Assembly: GCF_006337065.1 (NCBI RefSeq)
Contig: NZ_CP040872.1
Span: 2,914,001-2,978,000, forward strand
Direction of reading: 5' to 3'
DNA length: 64,000 bases
Source of the DNA: Agromyces laixinhei
Lineage (GTDB): Bacteria > Actinomycetota > Actinomycetes > Actinomycetales > Microbacteriaceae
The position numbers were made by a program, and so were the translations under genes. The notes beneath the pieces are model-generated. The model did not search any database. It was not told where the DNA came from and saw only the letters and a program-made list of their open reading frames with translations. Numbering within the stretch: position 1 is the first letter of the stretch; each line of letters opens with the position of its first letter. This document shows, in pieces, positions 40,054-48,743 of the stretch.

Positions 40054-41121
40054 TCAGCCGGCCTGGCGGCGACGGCGGAGCACGGCGTCGAGGTCGTCGA
40101 AACCGGGCCGCGCGTCGCTGACGATGCCCATGCGTGCGTACGGGCTCTCCGGCGCATCGTCGCGAACGGCTTCGGTCGTCGGTCGCGCACGAGCAGCGGA
40201 TGCCGCGACCGACGCCGCGGGAGTGATGGCGGGGGGTTCGGGATCGAGTTCAGCGACCCGCCGAGCGATGTCACTGCCGACCTCGGCGCGCTTCAGCTCG
40301 GCGGCGGCCTCGATCGAGGCCATCGCCGTCGCCGCGATCGTGCCGCGTGAGAGGTGCAGCGGCTTGGGCAGCGGCTGCGGCGTCCATTGTTCGGGCCTCG
40401 ACTCGGACGGGGCGAGATCGATCGGCTCGAACGGTGCCGCTTCTTCGGCTGCGACCGGCCGCGCCTGAGTCGCGGCAGCCGGACGCACGCGCGCAAGTCG
40501 CGCGAGCATCGCGAAGGCGAACACGAGCCCCGCCGCGCCGACTGCGGAGATGATGAGCGAGGCGCCGAACATCGCCGCGATGCCGCCGCCGATGACGGTC
40601 AGGAGCGACGCGAGCAGCACGAGCGAGCACAGCGCACGTCGACGACGCAGCCGCTTTCGTGCGACAGCGGTGGCCGCAGCATCAGGAGCCGCCTCCGCTC
40701 CGGTCGCTCGCACTTGAGCCGTTGTCGGCTCCGCAGGCGCGACGACGGCGATCGGCTCGGTCGCGGCTGCGGCAACGGCGAGCGCCGCGCCCACACGTTC
40801 GCGCGCGGCATCCACTGCACTTTCGGCAGCCAAGCGCTCGGCGAGCGCCACTCGTTCCTCGGCCTCGACGGCGAGCCGGGCGGTCGCCTCGCGCTGCTGC
40901 AGGATGCGCTGTTGCGCGGCGACCTCTCGAGCGGTCGCCTCGACCCGAACGGGCTCGGGGGTCTCAGCCGTCTCGGCGAGGATGCGGAGGGTCTGCTGGA
41001 GCCGCACGGCGTTGCGCTCGGTCGCCAGGTACTGGCGCCGACGCAGCCAGTTCGGCAGGAGGTACGCGACCCACAGCGCGGCAGCCACCGCCACGAGCAG
41101 TCCCCCGCCGATCACGTCCAT
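40054..41121 (-). CDS. GlpR/SepX-like divisome membrane protein
   Basis: The 355-residue protein begins with a short periplasmic tip and membrane helix (about 4-24, LLVAVAAALWVAYLLPNWLRRRQYLATERNAVRLQQTLRIL). A long Ala/Glu/Arg coiled-coil region follows, then two hydrophobic segments (about 160-205) and a disordered C-terminus. The topology and the YLLPNWLRRR start match Rv0996/GlpR of corynebacteria and mycobacteria and SepX of Streptomyces, which recruit Wag31/FtsZ at division sites (family knowledge). It is the first gene of a galU-associated group. TAGCGT lies six bases before the ATG. Confidence 0.7.
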   Translation of the reverse strand: MDVIGGGLLVAVAAALWVAYLLPNWLRRRQYLATERNAVRLQQTLRILAETAETPEPVRVEATAREVAAQQRILQQREATARLAVEAEERVALAERLAAESAVDAARERVGAALAVAAAATEPIAVVAPAEPTTAQVRATGAEAAPDAAATAVARKRLRRRRALCSLVLLASLLTVIGGGIAAMFGASLIISAVGAAGLVFAFAMLARLARVRPAAATQARPVAAEEAAPFEPIDLAPSESRPEQWTPQPLPKPLHLSRGTIAATAMASIEAAAELKRAEVGSDIARRVAELDPEPPAITPAASVAASAARARPTTEAVRDDAPESPYARMGIVSDARPGFDDLDAVLRRRRQAG

Positions 41122-41173
41122 GGGTCAACGCTAGGTCACTGCATGCCCTCGGCCGCATTCGACGCCCGCGTGT

Positions 41174-41836
41174 TCACCGATCGGGCAGATCCATGGGGAA
41201 GGCGGACGCCGCGCGGTGCTCGGCGATCACGTGCGCCGCGTCTTCGGGTGCACGTCCGTCGCGCCACCGGCGGAGCACCCCGTGCGGCACCTCCTCGGTC
41301 ACGAGGGCGAACGCGAAATGATCGCTCCACACGCCGTTGATGTGGATGAATCGGCGCCGGAATCCCTCGTAGCGGAACCCGAGCTTCTCGACGACTCGGA
41401 GGGAAGGAGTGTTCTCGGGGCGGATGCAGATCTCCATGCGGTGAAGCCGCAGCGTGCGGAAGCAGTAGTCGGTCGCGAGTGCGACGGCCGTCGGCGTGAT
41501 GCCGCGCCCGGCGACCTCCTCGGCCACCCAGTAGCCGATGGACGCTGAGGAGAGCGAGCCATGGGTGATCGACGACACGTTCAGCTGCCCGACCAGGCGG
41601 CCGTCGACCTCGATGATGAACGGCAGCGCGTTGCCGGCGCGCGCGTGCGCCAACAGGTTGCGGATGCTCGAGCGCGTGTCGATCGCCGAGCCGCCGCCCG
41701 GATACGTGGCCTCCCATTGACGCAGCCACCCGCGATTGGCGAGCAGCACCCGCTCGAGCGGCTTCGCGTCGCGGACTCGGATGGGACGCAGCGTGAGGTG
41801 GCCGTCTCGGAGGGTGGGCACGACGACTGCGGGCAT
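41174..41836 (-). CDS. GNAT family N-acetyltransferase, RimJ/RimL-like
   Basis: The 220-residue protein has the RimJ/RimL pattern: LRDGHLTLRPIRVRDAKPLERVL, the acetyl-CoA region VAEEVAGRGITPTAVALATDYCF, and LHRMEICIRPENTPSLRVVEKLGFRYEGF. It should acetylate the N-terminus of a ribosomal or other protein. The stop of galU (41839) lies 3 bp away on the same strand, so it is co-transcribed. TACAGT six bases before the ATG gives an alternative leaderless start. In mycobacteria the same position next to galU and the GlpR-like gene is held by rimJ (Rv0995). Confidence 0.85.
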   Translation of the reverse strand: MPAVVVPTLRDGHLTLRPIRVRDAKPLERVLLANRGWLRQWEATYPGGGSAIDTRSSIRNLLAHARAGNALPFIIEVDGRLVGQLNVSSITHGSLSSASIGYWVAEEVAGRGITPTAVALATDYCFRTLRLHRMEICIRPENTPSLRVVEKLGFRYEGFRRRFIHINGVWSDHFAFALVTEEVPHGVLRRWRDGRAPEDAAHVIAEHRAASAFPMDLPDR

Positions 41837-41838
41837 GC

Positions 41839-42756
41839 TCAGACTGTATCGAGCGGTGACGCCGCATCGAGCCGTGACACGTACTCGACGAGCCACGGAC
41901 GAAGCTCGGGCCCGATGTCGGGGCGATCCGAGGCGAGCTGGATGACCGCCTTGATGTAGTCGAGCTTGTCGCCGGTGTCATAGCGGCGGCCGCGGAAGAC
42001 GACGCCGTATACACCGCCGGTGCCCTCGACATCGCCGGCCATCGTCATGAGCGCGTCGGTCAGCTGGATCTCGCCGCCCTTGCCCGGCGGCGTGTGCTCG
42101 AGAATGTCGAACACCTCGGGCTTCAGCACGTACCGGCCGATGACTGCGTAGTTCGACGGTGCGACCTCTTTCGCAGGCTTCTCGACGAGCCCCGTGATGC
42201 GCACCACGTCGGGGTCGTCGGTCTCCTCGACGGCGGCCGCGCCGTAGAGGTGGATCGACTCCGGGTCGACCTCCAGCAGCGCCACGATCGAGGCGTCGCG
42301 CGCACCCTGCTCGTCGAGCATGCGGGTCAGCAGCGGGTCACGGGCATCGATGATGTCGTCGCCCAGCAGCACGGCGAAGGGCTGGTTGCCGACGTGCATG
42401 TGGGCGCGCAGCACCGCGTGGCCCAGCCCGAGCGGGTCGCCCTGCCGCACATAGTGCATGTCGGCGAGCCCGGTCGACTCGTTGACCTTCTCGAGCTTCA
42501 CGGTGTCGCCCTTCGCCTCGAGGGTCGCCTCGAGCTCGGCGACCCGGTCGAAGTGGTTCTCGAGGGCGTTCTTGTTGCGACCGGTCACCATGAGCACATC
42601 GGTCAGACCCGCATCGACGGCCTCTTCGACGACGTACTGGATGGCCGGCTTGTCGACGACCGGCAGCATCTCCTTGGGCATCGCCTTCGTGGCGGGCAGG
42701 AAGCGCGTGCCGAGGCCGGCGGCGGGAATGACCGCCTTCGTGATGCGATGAGTCAT
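41839..42756 (-). CDS. galU: UTP--glucose-1-phosphate uridylyltransferase
   Basis: The 305-residue enzyme makes UDP-glucose from UTP and glucose-1-phosphate. The nucleotidyl-transferase motif AGLGTRFLPATKAMPKEMLPV is near the N-terminus, followed by GRNKNALENHFD, GLGHAVL, DDIID and NYAVIGRYVL; the metal-binding Asp and ligand residues are intact. Length matches GalU (about 300). It is the distal-coded partner of the GNAT gene (3-bp gap). TACGCT lies seven bases before the ATG. UDP-glucose feeds cell-wall and exopolysaccharide synthesis. Confidence 0.95.
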   Translation of the reverse strand: MTHRITKAVIPAAGLGTRFLPATKAMPKEMLPVVDKPAIQYVVEEAVDAGLTDVLMVTGRNKNALENHFDRVAELEATLEAKGDTVKLEKVNESTGLADMHYVRQGDPLGLGHAVLRAHMHVGNQPFAVLLGDDIIDARDPLLTRMLDEQGARDASIVALLEVDPESIHLYGAAAVEETDDPDVVRITGLVEKPAKEVAPSNYAVIGRYVLKPEVFDILEHTPPGKGGEIQLTDALMTMAGDVEGTGGVYGVVFRGRRYDTGDKLDYIKAVIQLASDRPDIGPELRPWLVEYVSRLDAASPLDTV

Positions 42757-42818
42757 GCGGTTCAGCGTACCTCGCACTCCTGCGGCCCGACGCGGCGATA
42801 CGACATAGGCTGTGTGGC

Positions 42819-43397
42819 ATGCCCGACGATCCCGAGATCGACAAGCGCGTGCTTCGCGCCGAGCTGCGAGAGCGACGCCGGAACATGACGGCGCACGAAC
42901 GCGAACTCGCCACCGAGGGCGTCACAGCTCGACTCGAGGAGCTCATCGGCTCGACCGGGGCCGAGTCGATCTCCTGCTATCTGTCGATGCCCGCCGAGCC
43001 GAACACCCGGCCATTCGTGAACTGGGCCGAGGCCCACGGCCTTCGCGTGTTGTTCCCCGTGACCCGTGAAGACGGCCTGCTCGATTGGACGGTCGGCGAA
43101 GAGGATTCCGAGACGCTCGGCCTGCACGGCACGCCCGAAGCGGTCGGTGAACTGCTCGGCCCGATGGCCATCAACGACGTCGACCTCATCGTCGTGCCGG
43201 CCGCCGCGGTCGACGCGGCGGGCACACGACTCGGCTGGGGCAGGGGCTATTTCGACAAGACCCTCGGCTCGATGGGAAAATGTCCTCCGGTGTACGCCGT
43301 GGTCTTCGACAGCGAGTTCGTCGAAGACCTGCCGCGTGAAGTGCACGACCAGCCCGTGAACGGCATCGTGACGCCCACGCGCATCATCGCGTTCTGA
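42819..43397 (+). CDS. 5-formyltetrahydrofolate cyclo-ligase
   Basis: The 192-residue enzyme converts 5-formyl-THF to 5,10-methenyl-THF with ATP. Landmarks are KRVLRAELRERRRNMTAHE at the N-terminus, the substrate loop EPNTRPFVNWAEAHGLRVLFPVT, and the ATP-binding motif GTRLGWGRGYFDKTL. Length is normal. It lies divergently from galU, 62 bp apart; TAGGCT seven bases before the ATG suggests a leaderless promoter. In mycobacteria the same enzyme neighbours galU. Confidence 0.93.
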   Translation: MPDDPEIDKRVLRAELRERRRNMTAHERELATEGVTARLEELIGSTGAESISCYLSMPAEPNTRPFVNWAEAHGLRVLFPVTREDGLLDWTVGEEDSETLGLHGTPEAVGELLGPMAINDVDLIVVPAAAVDAAGTRLGWGRGYFDKTLGSMGKCPPVYAVVFDSEFVEDLPREVHDQPVNGIVTPTRIIAF

Positions 43398-43432
43398 CCC
43401 CACCGCGTCGCTCGAAATCGGAAGAAAGCACC

Positions 43433-43783
43433 ATGCCCACCTACTCCTACCGCTGCACCGAGTGCGACAACGCCTTCGACATCCACCAGTCGTTCACCGA
43501 CGACACGCTGACGGTCTGCGATCTCTGCGGCGGCAGGCTGCGCAAGCTCTTCAACACGATCGGCGTGACCTTCAACGGCTCGGGCTTCTACCGCACCGAT
43601 TCCCGCAGCAGCATCAGCAGCAGCAGCGAGAGCGGTTCCGGTTCCTCCGGATCCGGTTCCTCCGGCTCGGGCTCCGGCTCCTCGGGCGCCGGTTCCTCCG
43701 GATCTGGTTCCTCGGGCTCCGGTTCCTCGAGCTCCGGCTCGGGCTCCTCGGGCAGCGGCGGCTCCTCGGCTAGCGTGGCCTAG
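43433..43783 (+). CDS. FmdB/Ruc-like zinc-ribbon protein with Ser/Gly-rich tail
   Basis: The 116-residue protein starts with a zinc ribbon, YSYRCTECDNAFDI and VCDLCGGRLRKLF (two CxxC pairs, residues 9-33), of the FmdB family. The last 60 residues are almost only Ser and Gly, encoded by a repetitive run of (tcc/ggc) units (about 43630-43760). In mycobacteria the homologous gene next to 5-formyl-THF cyclo-ligase encodes Ruc, a redox-switched chaperone whose tail is disordered (established for Rv0991c). Here the tail is longer in Ser/Gly repeats than I recall for that family. Role in this organism is inferred. Confidence 0.8.
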   Translation: MPTYSYRCTECDNAFDIHQSFTDDTLTVCDLCGGRLRKLFNTIGVTFNGSGFYRTDSRSSISSSSESGSGSSGSGSSGSGSGSSGAGSSGSGSSGSGSSSSGSGSSGSGGSSASVA

Positions 43784-43816
43784 GTCGCAATGGGCGACGC
43801 GAACAGAGGAGGGGCT

Positions 43817-44293
43817 GTGCTCAAGGGTTTCCAAGAGTTCATCATGCGGGGCAACGTCATCGACCTCGCCGTCGCCGTGGTCATCGGAGCTGCGTTCACC
43901 GCGGTCGTGAACTCGCTCGTGAACAACGTCTTCAACCCGCTGATCGGTGCGATCTTCAAGGCCGAGAGCCTTGACGGTGCGCTCATCCTCTCGATCCCGA
44001 CCATGGACGGCGGTGTGGCCGAGGTGAAGTTCGGCGCCTTCATCGGTGCCCTCCTCACGTTCGTGATCGTCGCTGCCGTCGTGTACTTCGTCTTCGTGCT
44101 GCCGATCAACACCATGAAGAAGCACGCCGAAGAGCGCCTGAAGCGCGGAGCGGCCCCCGACGTGAGCGAGCCCGAAGCCGAGACCGAACTCGTGCTTCTC
44201 AGCCAGATCCGGGACCTGCTCGTCGAGCAGCGCATCGGTGGAGACGGAGTCAGCGCGAACGAGTCCGGCGGGGGCAGGCACCAGCAGTCCTGA
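43817..44293 (+). CDS. mscL: Large-conductance mechanosensitive channel MscL
   Basis: The 158-residue channel has the MscL N-terminal amphipathic helix LKGFQEFIMRGNVIDLAVAVV, TM1 GAAFTAVVNSLVNNVFNPLIG, a periplasmic loop and TM2 AFIGALLTFVIVAAVVYFVF. A longer Glu-rich C-terminal helix and tail follow. It opens when membrane tension rises and releases solutes. The GTG at 43817 was chosen over the ATG at 43790 because GAGGAGG sits four bases upstream and the family starts at LKGF. It follows the FmdB gene. Confidence 0.95.
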   Translation: MLKGFQEFIMRGNVIDLAVAVVIGAAFTAVVNSLVNNVFNPLIGAIFKAESLDGALILSIPTMDGGVAEVKFGAFIGALLTFVIVAAVVYFVFVLPINTMKKHAEERLKRGAAPDVSEPEAETELVLLSQIRDLLVEQRIGGDGVSANESGGGRHQQS

Positions 44294-44302
44294 GCAGCCG
44301 GC

Positions 44303-44506
44303 TCAGCCCCAGTGGGGCGGCCGTTCGCGAGTGATCCGATCGTCATCGGCGGATGCTTCCCGCTTGCCGTTCCGGGGCGGCGGGGAGTCGTCGACTCCCG
44401 GCGACGCGGTCTCAGGCGACGGGTCGGAGCCCGGGGCCGGGGTGAGCCGGGCACGGCGCGCGCGCCCGGCGGCGCGTTCGACGCGCTGACGTGGCTGCTC
44501 GGTCAT
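44303..44506 (-). CDS. Small coupled protein, 67 residues
   Basis: The ATG of this gene overlaps the stop of the large helicase-like gene (ATGA at 44503-44506), so translation is probably coupled. The product is hydrophilic and disordered: RQRVERAAGRARRARL, then a Pro/Ser-rich run, ending DDDRITRERPPHWG. The last segment looks conserved-like (charged then PPHWG), but this rests on my impression rather than an alignment. It is a candidate partner or regulator of the helicase-like protein. Function unknown. Confidence 0.55.
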   Translation of the reverse strand: MTEQPRQRVERAAGRARRARLTPAPGSDPSPETASPGVDDSPPPRNGKREASADDDRITRERPPHWG

Positions 44507-47500
44507 CGGCGTTCGGCCGCGACATCCGCCGGTCGCTCGGCGTCGGGACGCCCGAGCAGTGACGCGACGCGTGCGGCGACCGCCTCGGGGTTGCCGAAGA
44601 GCTCGAAGCTGTGCACCCGAATGTAGTGCCAGCCGAGGCGGCGCAGCACGTCGGGTCGCAGCCGCAGCGACTCGCGCAGGCTGAGGCCCGCGAGCGCGTC
44701 GTCGGTCTCGACGACGACGGCCTTGCCCGCGTTCGCGGCGGCGAGTGCGAGCCGGCCGCGATGGCCGACGCTCACGCGGATGCCGCGGCGCTCGAGCCGT
44801 GCGGCGAGATCGTGCAGCATCGAGGGCGCCTCGCCCGTCGCACTCGGAGCCGCTGCACGCTCTTCCGACTGGGTGAGCACGTTCGCGAGGGCGAGCACGC
44901 CGTGGCTCTGCCGCTCCTCGTCGATGTCGTCGGGGCGGAAGGCCGAGACCACGTCCATCGAGCGGCGCGCACGGGTCATGCCGACGGCGAGCAGCCGGTC
45001 GCCGCCCGCCTCGCCGAGTGATCCGAAGTTCGAGAGCAGGCGGCCGTGCGGCGTGCGGCCGTAGCCGACCGAGAAGATCACGCGGTCGCGACTCTGTGCG
45101 ACGGCCTGCTCGAGCGTCAGCACCGTGAACGGTTCGGCGCGATCCTTCAGGATGAAGTCCGACAGATCGGTGCGCTTCGCGAACGCCGCGAGCACGGCCT
45201 GGTGCACGCGTCCGGCGTGCTTCGTGCTCGCGGTGATGACCATGAGGGACTCACGCGGGCGTTTGACGGCGTGCTCCATGACGAGTTCGACGACCTTGGC
45301 GACCTCGGTGTCGATGGACTCGACGGTGCCGGTGACGGTGTCGGGCAGGCCGTTGCCCGTGACGTAGTGCAGGGCGAGACTGCCGTGGCCGAGGAAGCTC
45401 CCCGCCCAGGGCAACGACGCGATGCGGCCGGCGTAGAAGCGGTTGTTCACGAGTTCGGCGAGGTCTTCGCCGCCCGCACGGTAGCTGAGCGTCAGCGTCA
45501 GCGTCGGCAGCAGTTCGCCGAGACGCGCGAGCGCCGAATCCGCGTGCAGCGCGTCGACGCCCTGCTCGGACGACGGCACCTGCGTCTGCTCGGTGTCATC
45601 GATGCCGGTCTCGAAGAGCGTCGGCGTCTGCGTGACGGGATCGCCGAACGCGACGACCTGCTTCGCACGGCGGATGGCCCCGAGGTTCTCGGCGATGCTC
45701 GTGGCGCCGGCGTCGACGAGGATCACGGTGTCGAAGCCGATCGAGTCGTCGATCGCCGCGACGTCGTACGGCGACGCGAGCCACACCGGTGCGAGCACGC
45801 GGAAGAGATGCGGGGTCTCGGCCTGCAGCGTCTCGGGGCGCACGCGATCTCCGCGGAGCATCCGCTTCAACCGGCCGGCCTCGTCGGCGTGGTCGACGAT
45901 CGCGACCTTCCAGTTCTCTGCGAGCCGCCAGGCGAGCAACGGACCCGCGGCCGAGGCGTGCGCTTCGTCGACGAGCCGGAAGTCGCTCTCGAGACGGTCG
46001 AGCACCGAGGTGTTCGCTCCGAGCAGTGCCTTCTCGGCGCCGAGCACCGACTCCAGCACCGACTGCCACCAGGCGAGCTCGAGTTCGGCGGCCACGCCCC
46101 GCTCGGGCACGTGACGCTGGGCGAGGTCGAGCAGCAGCGGGTCGAGGCCGAGGTCTCGAAGCCGGCCGAGCACGGCGGTGCGCTCCTGCAGGTTCGCCAG
46201 CACCTCGGACTCGGCGGCCAGGCCGGCGAGGGCCGCGATGAGATTGCGAACCGGCCTGGCGGCGAGCTGCCTGGGCGTGCCGGCGACGCCGAGCGGCGCA
46301 TCGAGGGCGGCGAGGTCGCCCATCACGTGCTGGTAGGCGACGTGCACGTCATCGAGGCCGACAGGGACGCCGGGGATCGCCCCGGCGTCGGAGTATCGCT
46401 GCCACAGGGTGCGCTGCTGCTGGATGCCGCGGAGCGCGGCGTTCAGGTCGGAGACGTTCACCCCGGGGCGCACGAACTCGAGTGCGTGCCTGCGCAGGCG
46501 CCGACGATTGGCACCCGACATCCCCGGCGAATCGCGGCGCGAGGCGGTAGCCGTGATGAGCTCGCCGAGCGGCCGGTCGAAGACCGAGGGCTGGAAGCGG
46601 TCGAGCGTCTCGCGCACGTCGAGCAGGAGACGGAGGAACACGCCGAACTCCGCGACCGACTCGAACTCGCGGAGACGGGTCTGCGCGATGAGCGCGCGGC
46701 CACGGTCGAGCAGGCGCGGCAGGTCGCGGTTGGAGAGTCGCTTGGCGAGGTCGTGCGCCTCGGTCGCCTCTTCAGACGTCCTGAACGATGCGCCGTACCA
46801 GGGCGAGTCGCCGGGGCCGTAGCGGAACTCGCCGAGCGCGGCGGCCCTCGCGAGTTCGCGGGCGACCTCGTCACGGCCCGTGGCGAGCGCCACGAGTGCG
46901 GAATGATCGAGCCGCGCGGTCGTCGACGGCGCCCCTTCGACGAGCGCGAGCCTCGAGAGCTCACCGAGCGCGTCGAGCACCGACACGTGCAGTTCGGGAT
47001 CGGTGCGCGTGAGCGCCGAGCGGTAGTCGAGCAGCACCTTGCGGAGACGCACGAGCGCGTCGTCGACATCCGCCACTCGCGGACGCTCGGCCTTCTCGTT
47101 GCGCGAGATCGACTGGATGAGTTCTCGGCGCAGGCCCGCGGTGGTCACGGCGGCCCCGCCGAGCCCGACCTGTCCGAGCCGATGGGCGATGCCGTCGAGG
47201 CTCGCCCGGCGTGCGCCGACGACGAGCACGCGCTTGTCCTTCGCGACGAGCGCGCCGATCGCGTTCACGATCGTCTGCGTGCCGCCCGTGCCCGGCAGCG
47301 TCTTCACGACGACCGAGTTGCCCGCCTCGATCTCGGCGACCGCCTGCTCCTGTTCGGAGTCGGCGTCGAGCAGCAGGGTGTCGGTCGAGGGCGGGCGCGC
47401 GTCGGGTGACACGGCGCGCACCCGCTCACCGGTCGCGGCGACGACGGACGCGCGAGTGGCGGGGTTGCCGGCGATCGCGTCGATGACGGGGTGGTCGAGC

Positions 47501-48276
47501 CTCGCGGCATCCGCTGCCATGTCGGGGCCCACCTCGGCGAACGAGGAGACGACGAGACGCGGCGCCACCTGGAACCACGGCAGGTGGCTCGTGAGACCGC
47601 GAAGCCGGTCGATCACGGGCTGCGGCTTGAACACGCCGTTCGTGATGGCGAGCGCGACGAAGGCCTCGGCGTCGAGGGTGATCTGGAACTGCTCGCGGAG
47701 CTCACGGGCGAGCGCCGGGTTCAGGAACGGCTGGCCCTTGAGCTTCAGCTCGAAGTCACGGCCGTACCGCCGGATCGCGAGCGGGCGCAGCAGCACGGGA
47801 GCCAGGAACTCCTCGCCGGCGTTGCGCCACGACGCGAGGCCGATCGCCAGATGCACCGACTCGATGCCGCGCACGGAGCGCAGCTCGATGCCCTTCTGCG
47901 TGATCTCGGCCGCGGCGAGGCGCGCGTTGCGCAGCGCGAGCTCATCGCGGATGAGACTCGACAACAGCGTGGACTTGCCGGTGATGAACTGGGGCAGGCC
48001 GCCGGGATGCGTCGTCGAGAGTTCGATGCGGGTGCGCGGGGTGTCGACGAAGCGCACGAGCGGCGATCGACCGCCGACGGCGGCGAGCTCGGTGTTCCAG
48101 CGACGCCAGGCGGGTTCGGCGACGTTGCCGGCAACGAAGTCGGGGGTGCCGAGGCTCAGCGCCTGGGGGCTCGTGATGTCGTGTGGCATGTGATCGGGAG
48201 TGAGGTCGTCGGCGGCAGCATCGATCTCGGGGTCGAGGATGTCTTCCTCGTCGCTGTTCCGATCGAGCCGCCGCAC
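44503..48276 (-). CDS. DUF4011-type SF1 helicase/nuclease with lost catalytic motifs
   Basis: The 1,257-residue protein has the layout of large SF1 helicases with a DUF4011 N-terminus: LPQFITGKSTLLSSLI, then a P-loop-like LPGTGGTQT (about 323-331). The usual Lys-Thr of Walker A is missing. The Walker B position reads VILVDAGATS instead of DEAS. Helicase landmarks survive (SYRAGGEDLAELVNNRFYAG, VGMTRARRSMDVV), and the C-terminus resembles a PD-(D/E)xK nuclease (VVVETDD, RLGWHYIRVHSFELF) without clear active residues. The GTG at 48274-48276 lies six bases after TATGGT. Role unknown, possibly a DNA-scanning or defence-related pseudo-enzyme. Confidence 0.75.
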   Translation of the reverse strand: MRRLDRNSDEEDILDPEIDAAADDLTPDHMPHDITSPQALSLGTPDFVAGNVAEPAWRRWNTELAAVGGRSPLVRFVDTPRTRIELSTTHPGGLPQFITGKSTLLSSLIRDELALRNARLAAAEITQKGIELRSVRGIESVHLAIGLASWRNAGEEFLAPVLLRPLAIRRYGRDFELKLKGQPFLNPALARELREQFQITLDAEAFVALAITNGVFKPQPVIDRLRGLTSHLPWFQVAPRLVVSSFAEVGPDMAADAARLDHPVIDAIAGNPATRASVVAATGERVRAVSPDARPPSTDTLLLDADSEQEQAVAEIEAGNSVVVKTLPGTGGTQTIVNAIGALVAKDKRVLVVGARRASLDGIAHRLGQVGLGGAAVTTAGLRRELIQSISRNEKAERPRVADVDDALVRLRKVLLDYRSALTRTDPELHVSVLDALGELSRLALVEGAPSTTARLDHSALVALATGRDEVARELARAAALGEFRYGPGDSPWYGASFRTSEEATEAHDLAKRLSNRDLPRLLDRGRALIAQTRLREFESVAEFGVFLRLLLDVRETLDRFQPSVFDRPLGELITATASRRDSPGMSGANRRRLRRHALEFVRPGVNVSDLNAALRGIQQQRTLWQRYSDAGAIPGVPVGLDDVHVAYQHVMGDLAALDAPLGVAGTPRQLAARPVRNLIAALAGLAAESEVLANLQERTAVLGRLRDLGLDPLLLDLAQRHVPERGVAAELELAWWQSVLESVLGAEKALLGANTSVLDRLESDFRLVDEAHASAAGPLLAWRLAENWKVAIVDHADEAGRLKRMLRGDRVRPETLQAETPHLFRVLAPVWLASPYDVAAIDDSIGFDTVILVDAGATSIAENLGAIRRAKQVVAFGDPVTQTPTLFETGIDDTEQTQVPSSEQGVDALHADSALARLGELLPTLTLTLSYRAGGEDLAELVNNRFYAGRIASLPWAGSFLGHGSLALHYVTGNGLPDTVTGTVESIDTEVAKVVELVMEHAVKRPRESLMVITASTKHAGRVHQAVLAAFAKRTDLSDFILKDRAEPFTVLTLEQAVAQSRDRVIFSVGYGRTPHGRLLSNFGSLGEAGGDRLLAVGMTRARRSMDVVSAFRPDDIDEERQSHGVLALANVLTQSEERAAAPSATGEAPSMLHDLAARLERRGIRVSVGHRGRLALAAANAGKAVVVETDDALAGLSLRESLRLRPDVLRRLGWHYIRVHSFELFGNPEAVAARVASLLGRPDAERPADVAAERR

Positions 48277-48410
48277 ACGGACACCATACGTGCAATCACG
48301 CGGAATCCTCGGAGCATCGCCGCGCGAGGCCCGGTTTCGATACCCCCAGGGCATCGTGCTACCGTCGCGCTCCAGAGCCCAGCACGCGGTCCGAGAGCCG
48401 AGGAGACGAG

Positions 48411-48719
48411 ATGCGATCCACCACCCCCGATGACGTCTACGCGATCACGGGCGCCGTCATCCTCGACGTGCGCGAGCCCTCCGAACACGCGCAGGCCCGC
48501 ATCGAGGGCACGATCGATATCCCCCTCGGCGAGCTCGTCGAGCGATTGGCCGAAGTTCCCGGCGACTCCACCGTCTACGTGCTCTGCCACGTCGGCGGTC
48601 GCAGCGCACAGGCAGCGCAGTACCTCGAGGCACAGGGCATCGACGCGGTGAACATCGACGGCGGTCTCGTGGCGTGGTACCGGGCGGGCCTCCCGCTCGT
48701 GCACGGCGGAGCGTCGTGA
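48411..48719 (+). CDS. Rhodanese-like domain protein
   Basis: The 102-residue protein is one rhodanese domain: VILDVREPSEHAQARIEGTIDIPL (residues about 17-40), then the active-site loop LCHVGGRSAQAAQYL with Cys-x-x-Gly-x-Arg-Ser, and GGLVAWYRAGLPL at the end. It is the stand-alone GlpE-like type that carries sulfur as a persulfide. It reads divergently from the large helicase-like gene and converges with alanine dehydrogenase. Substrate unknown. Confidence 0.88.
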   Translation: MRSTTPDDVYAITGAVILDVREPSEHAQARIEGTIDIPLGELVERLAEVPGDSTVYVLCHVGGRSAQAAQYLEAQGIDAVNIDGGLVAWYRAGLPLVHGGAS

Positions 48720-48743
48720 CCTGCTCCGACGCGGCTCACGGCG

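Noticed and set aside
45046..47409. A 787-codon plus-strand frame opposite the DUF4011 gene
   Set aside because: Low-complexity Arg/Gly/Glu-rich antisense frame with no domain, while the minus strand is protein-like.
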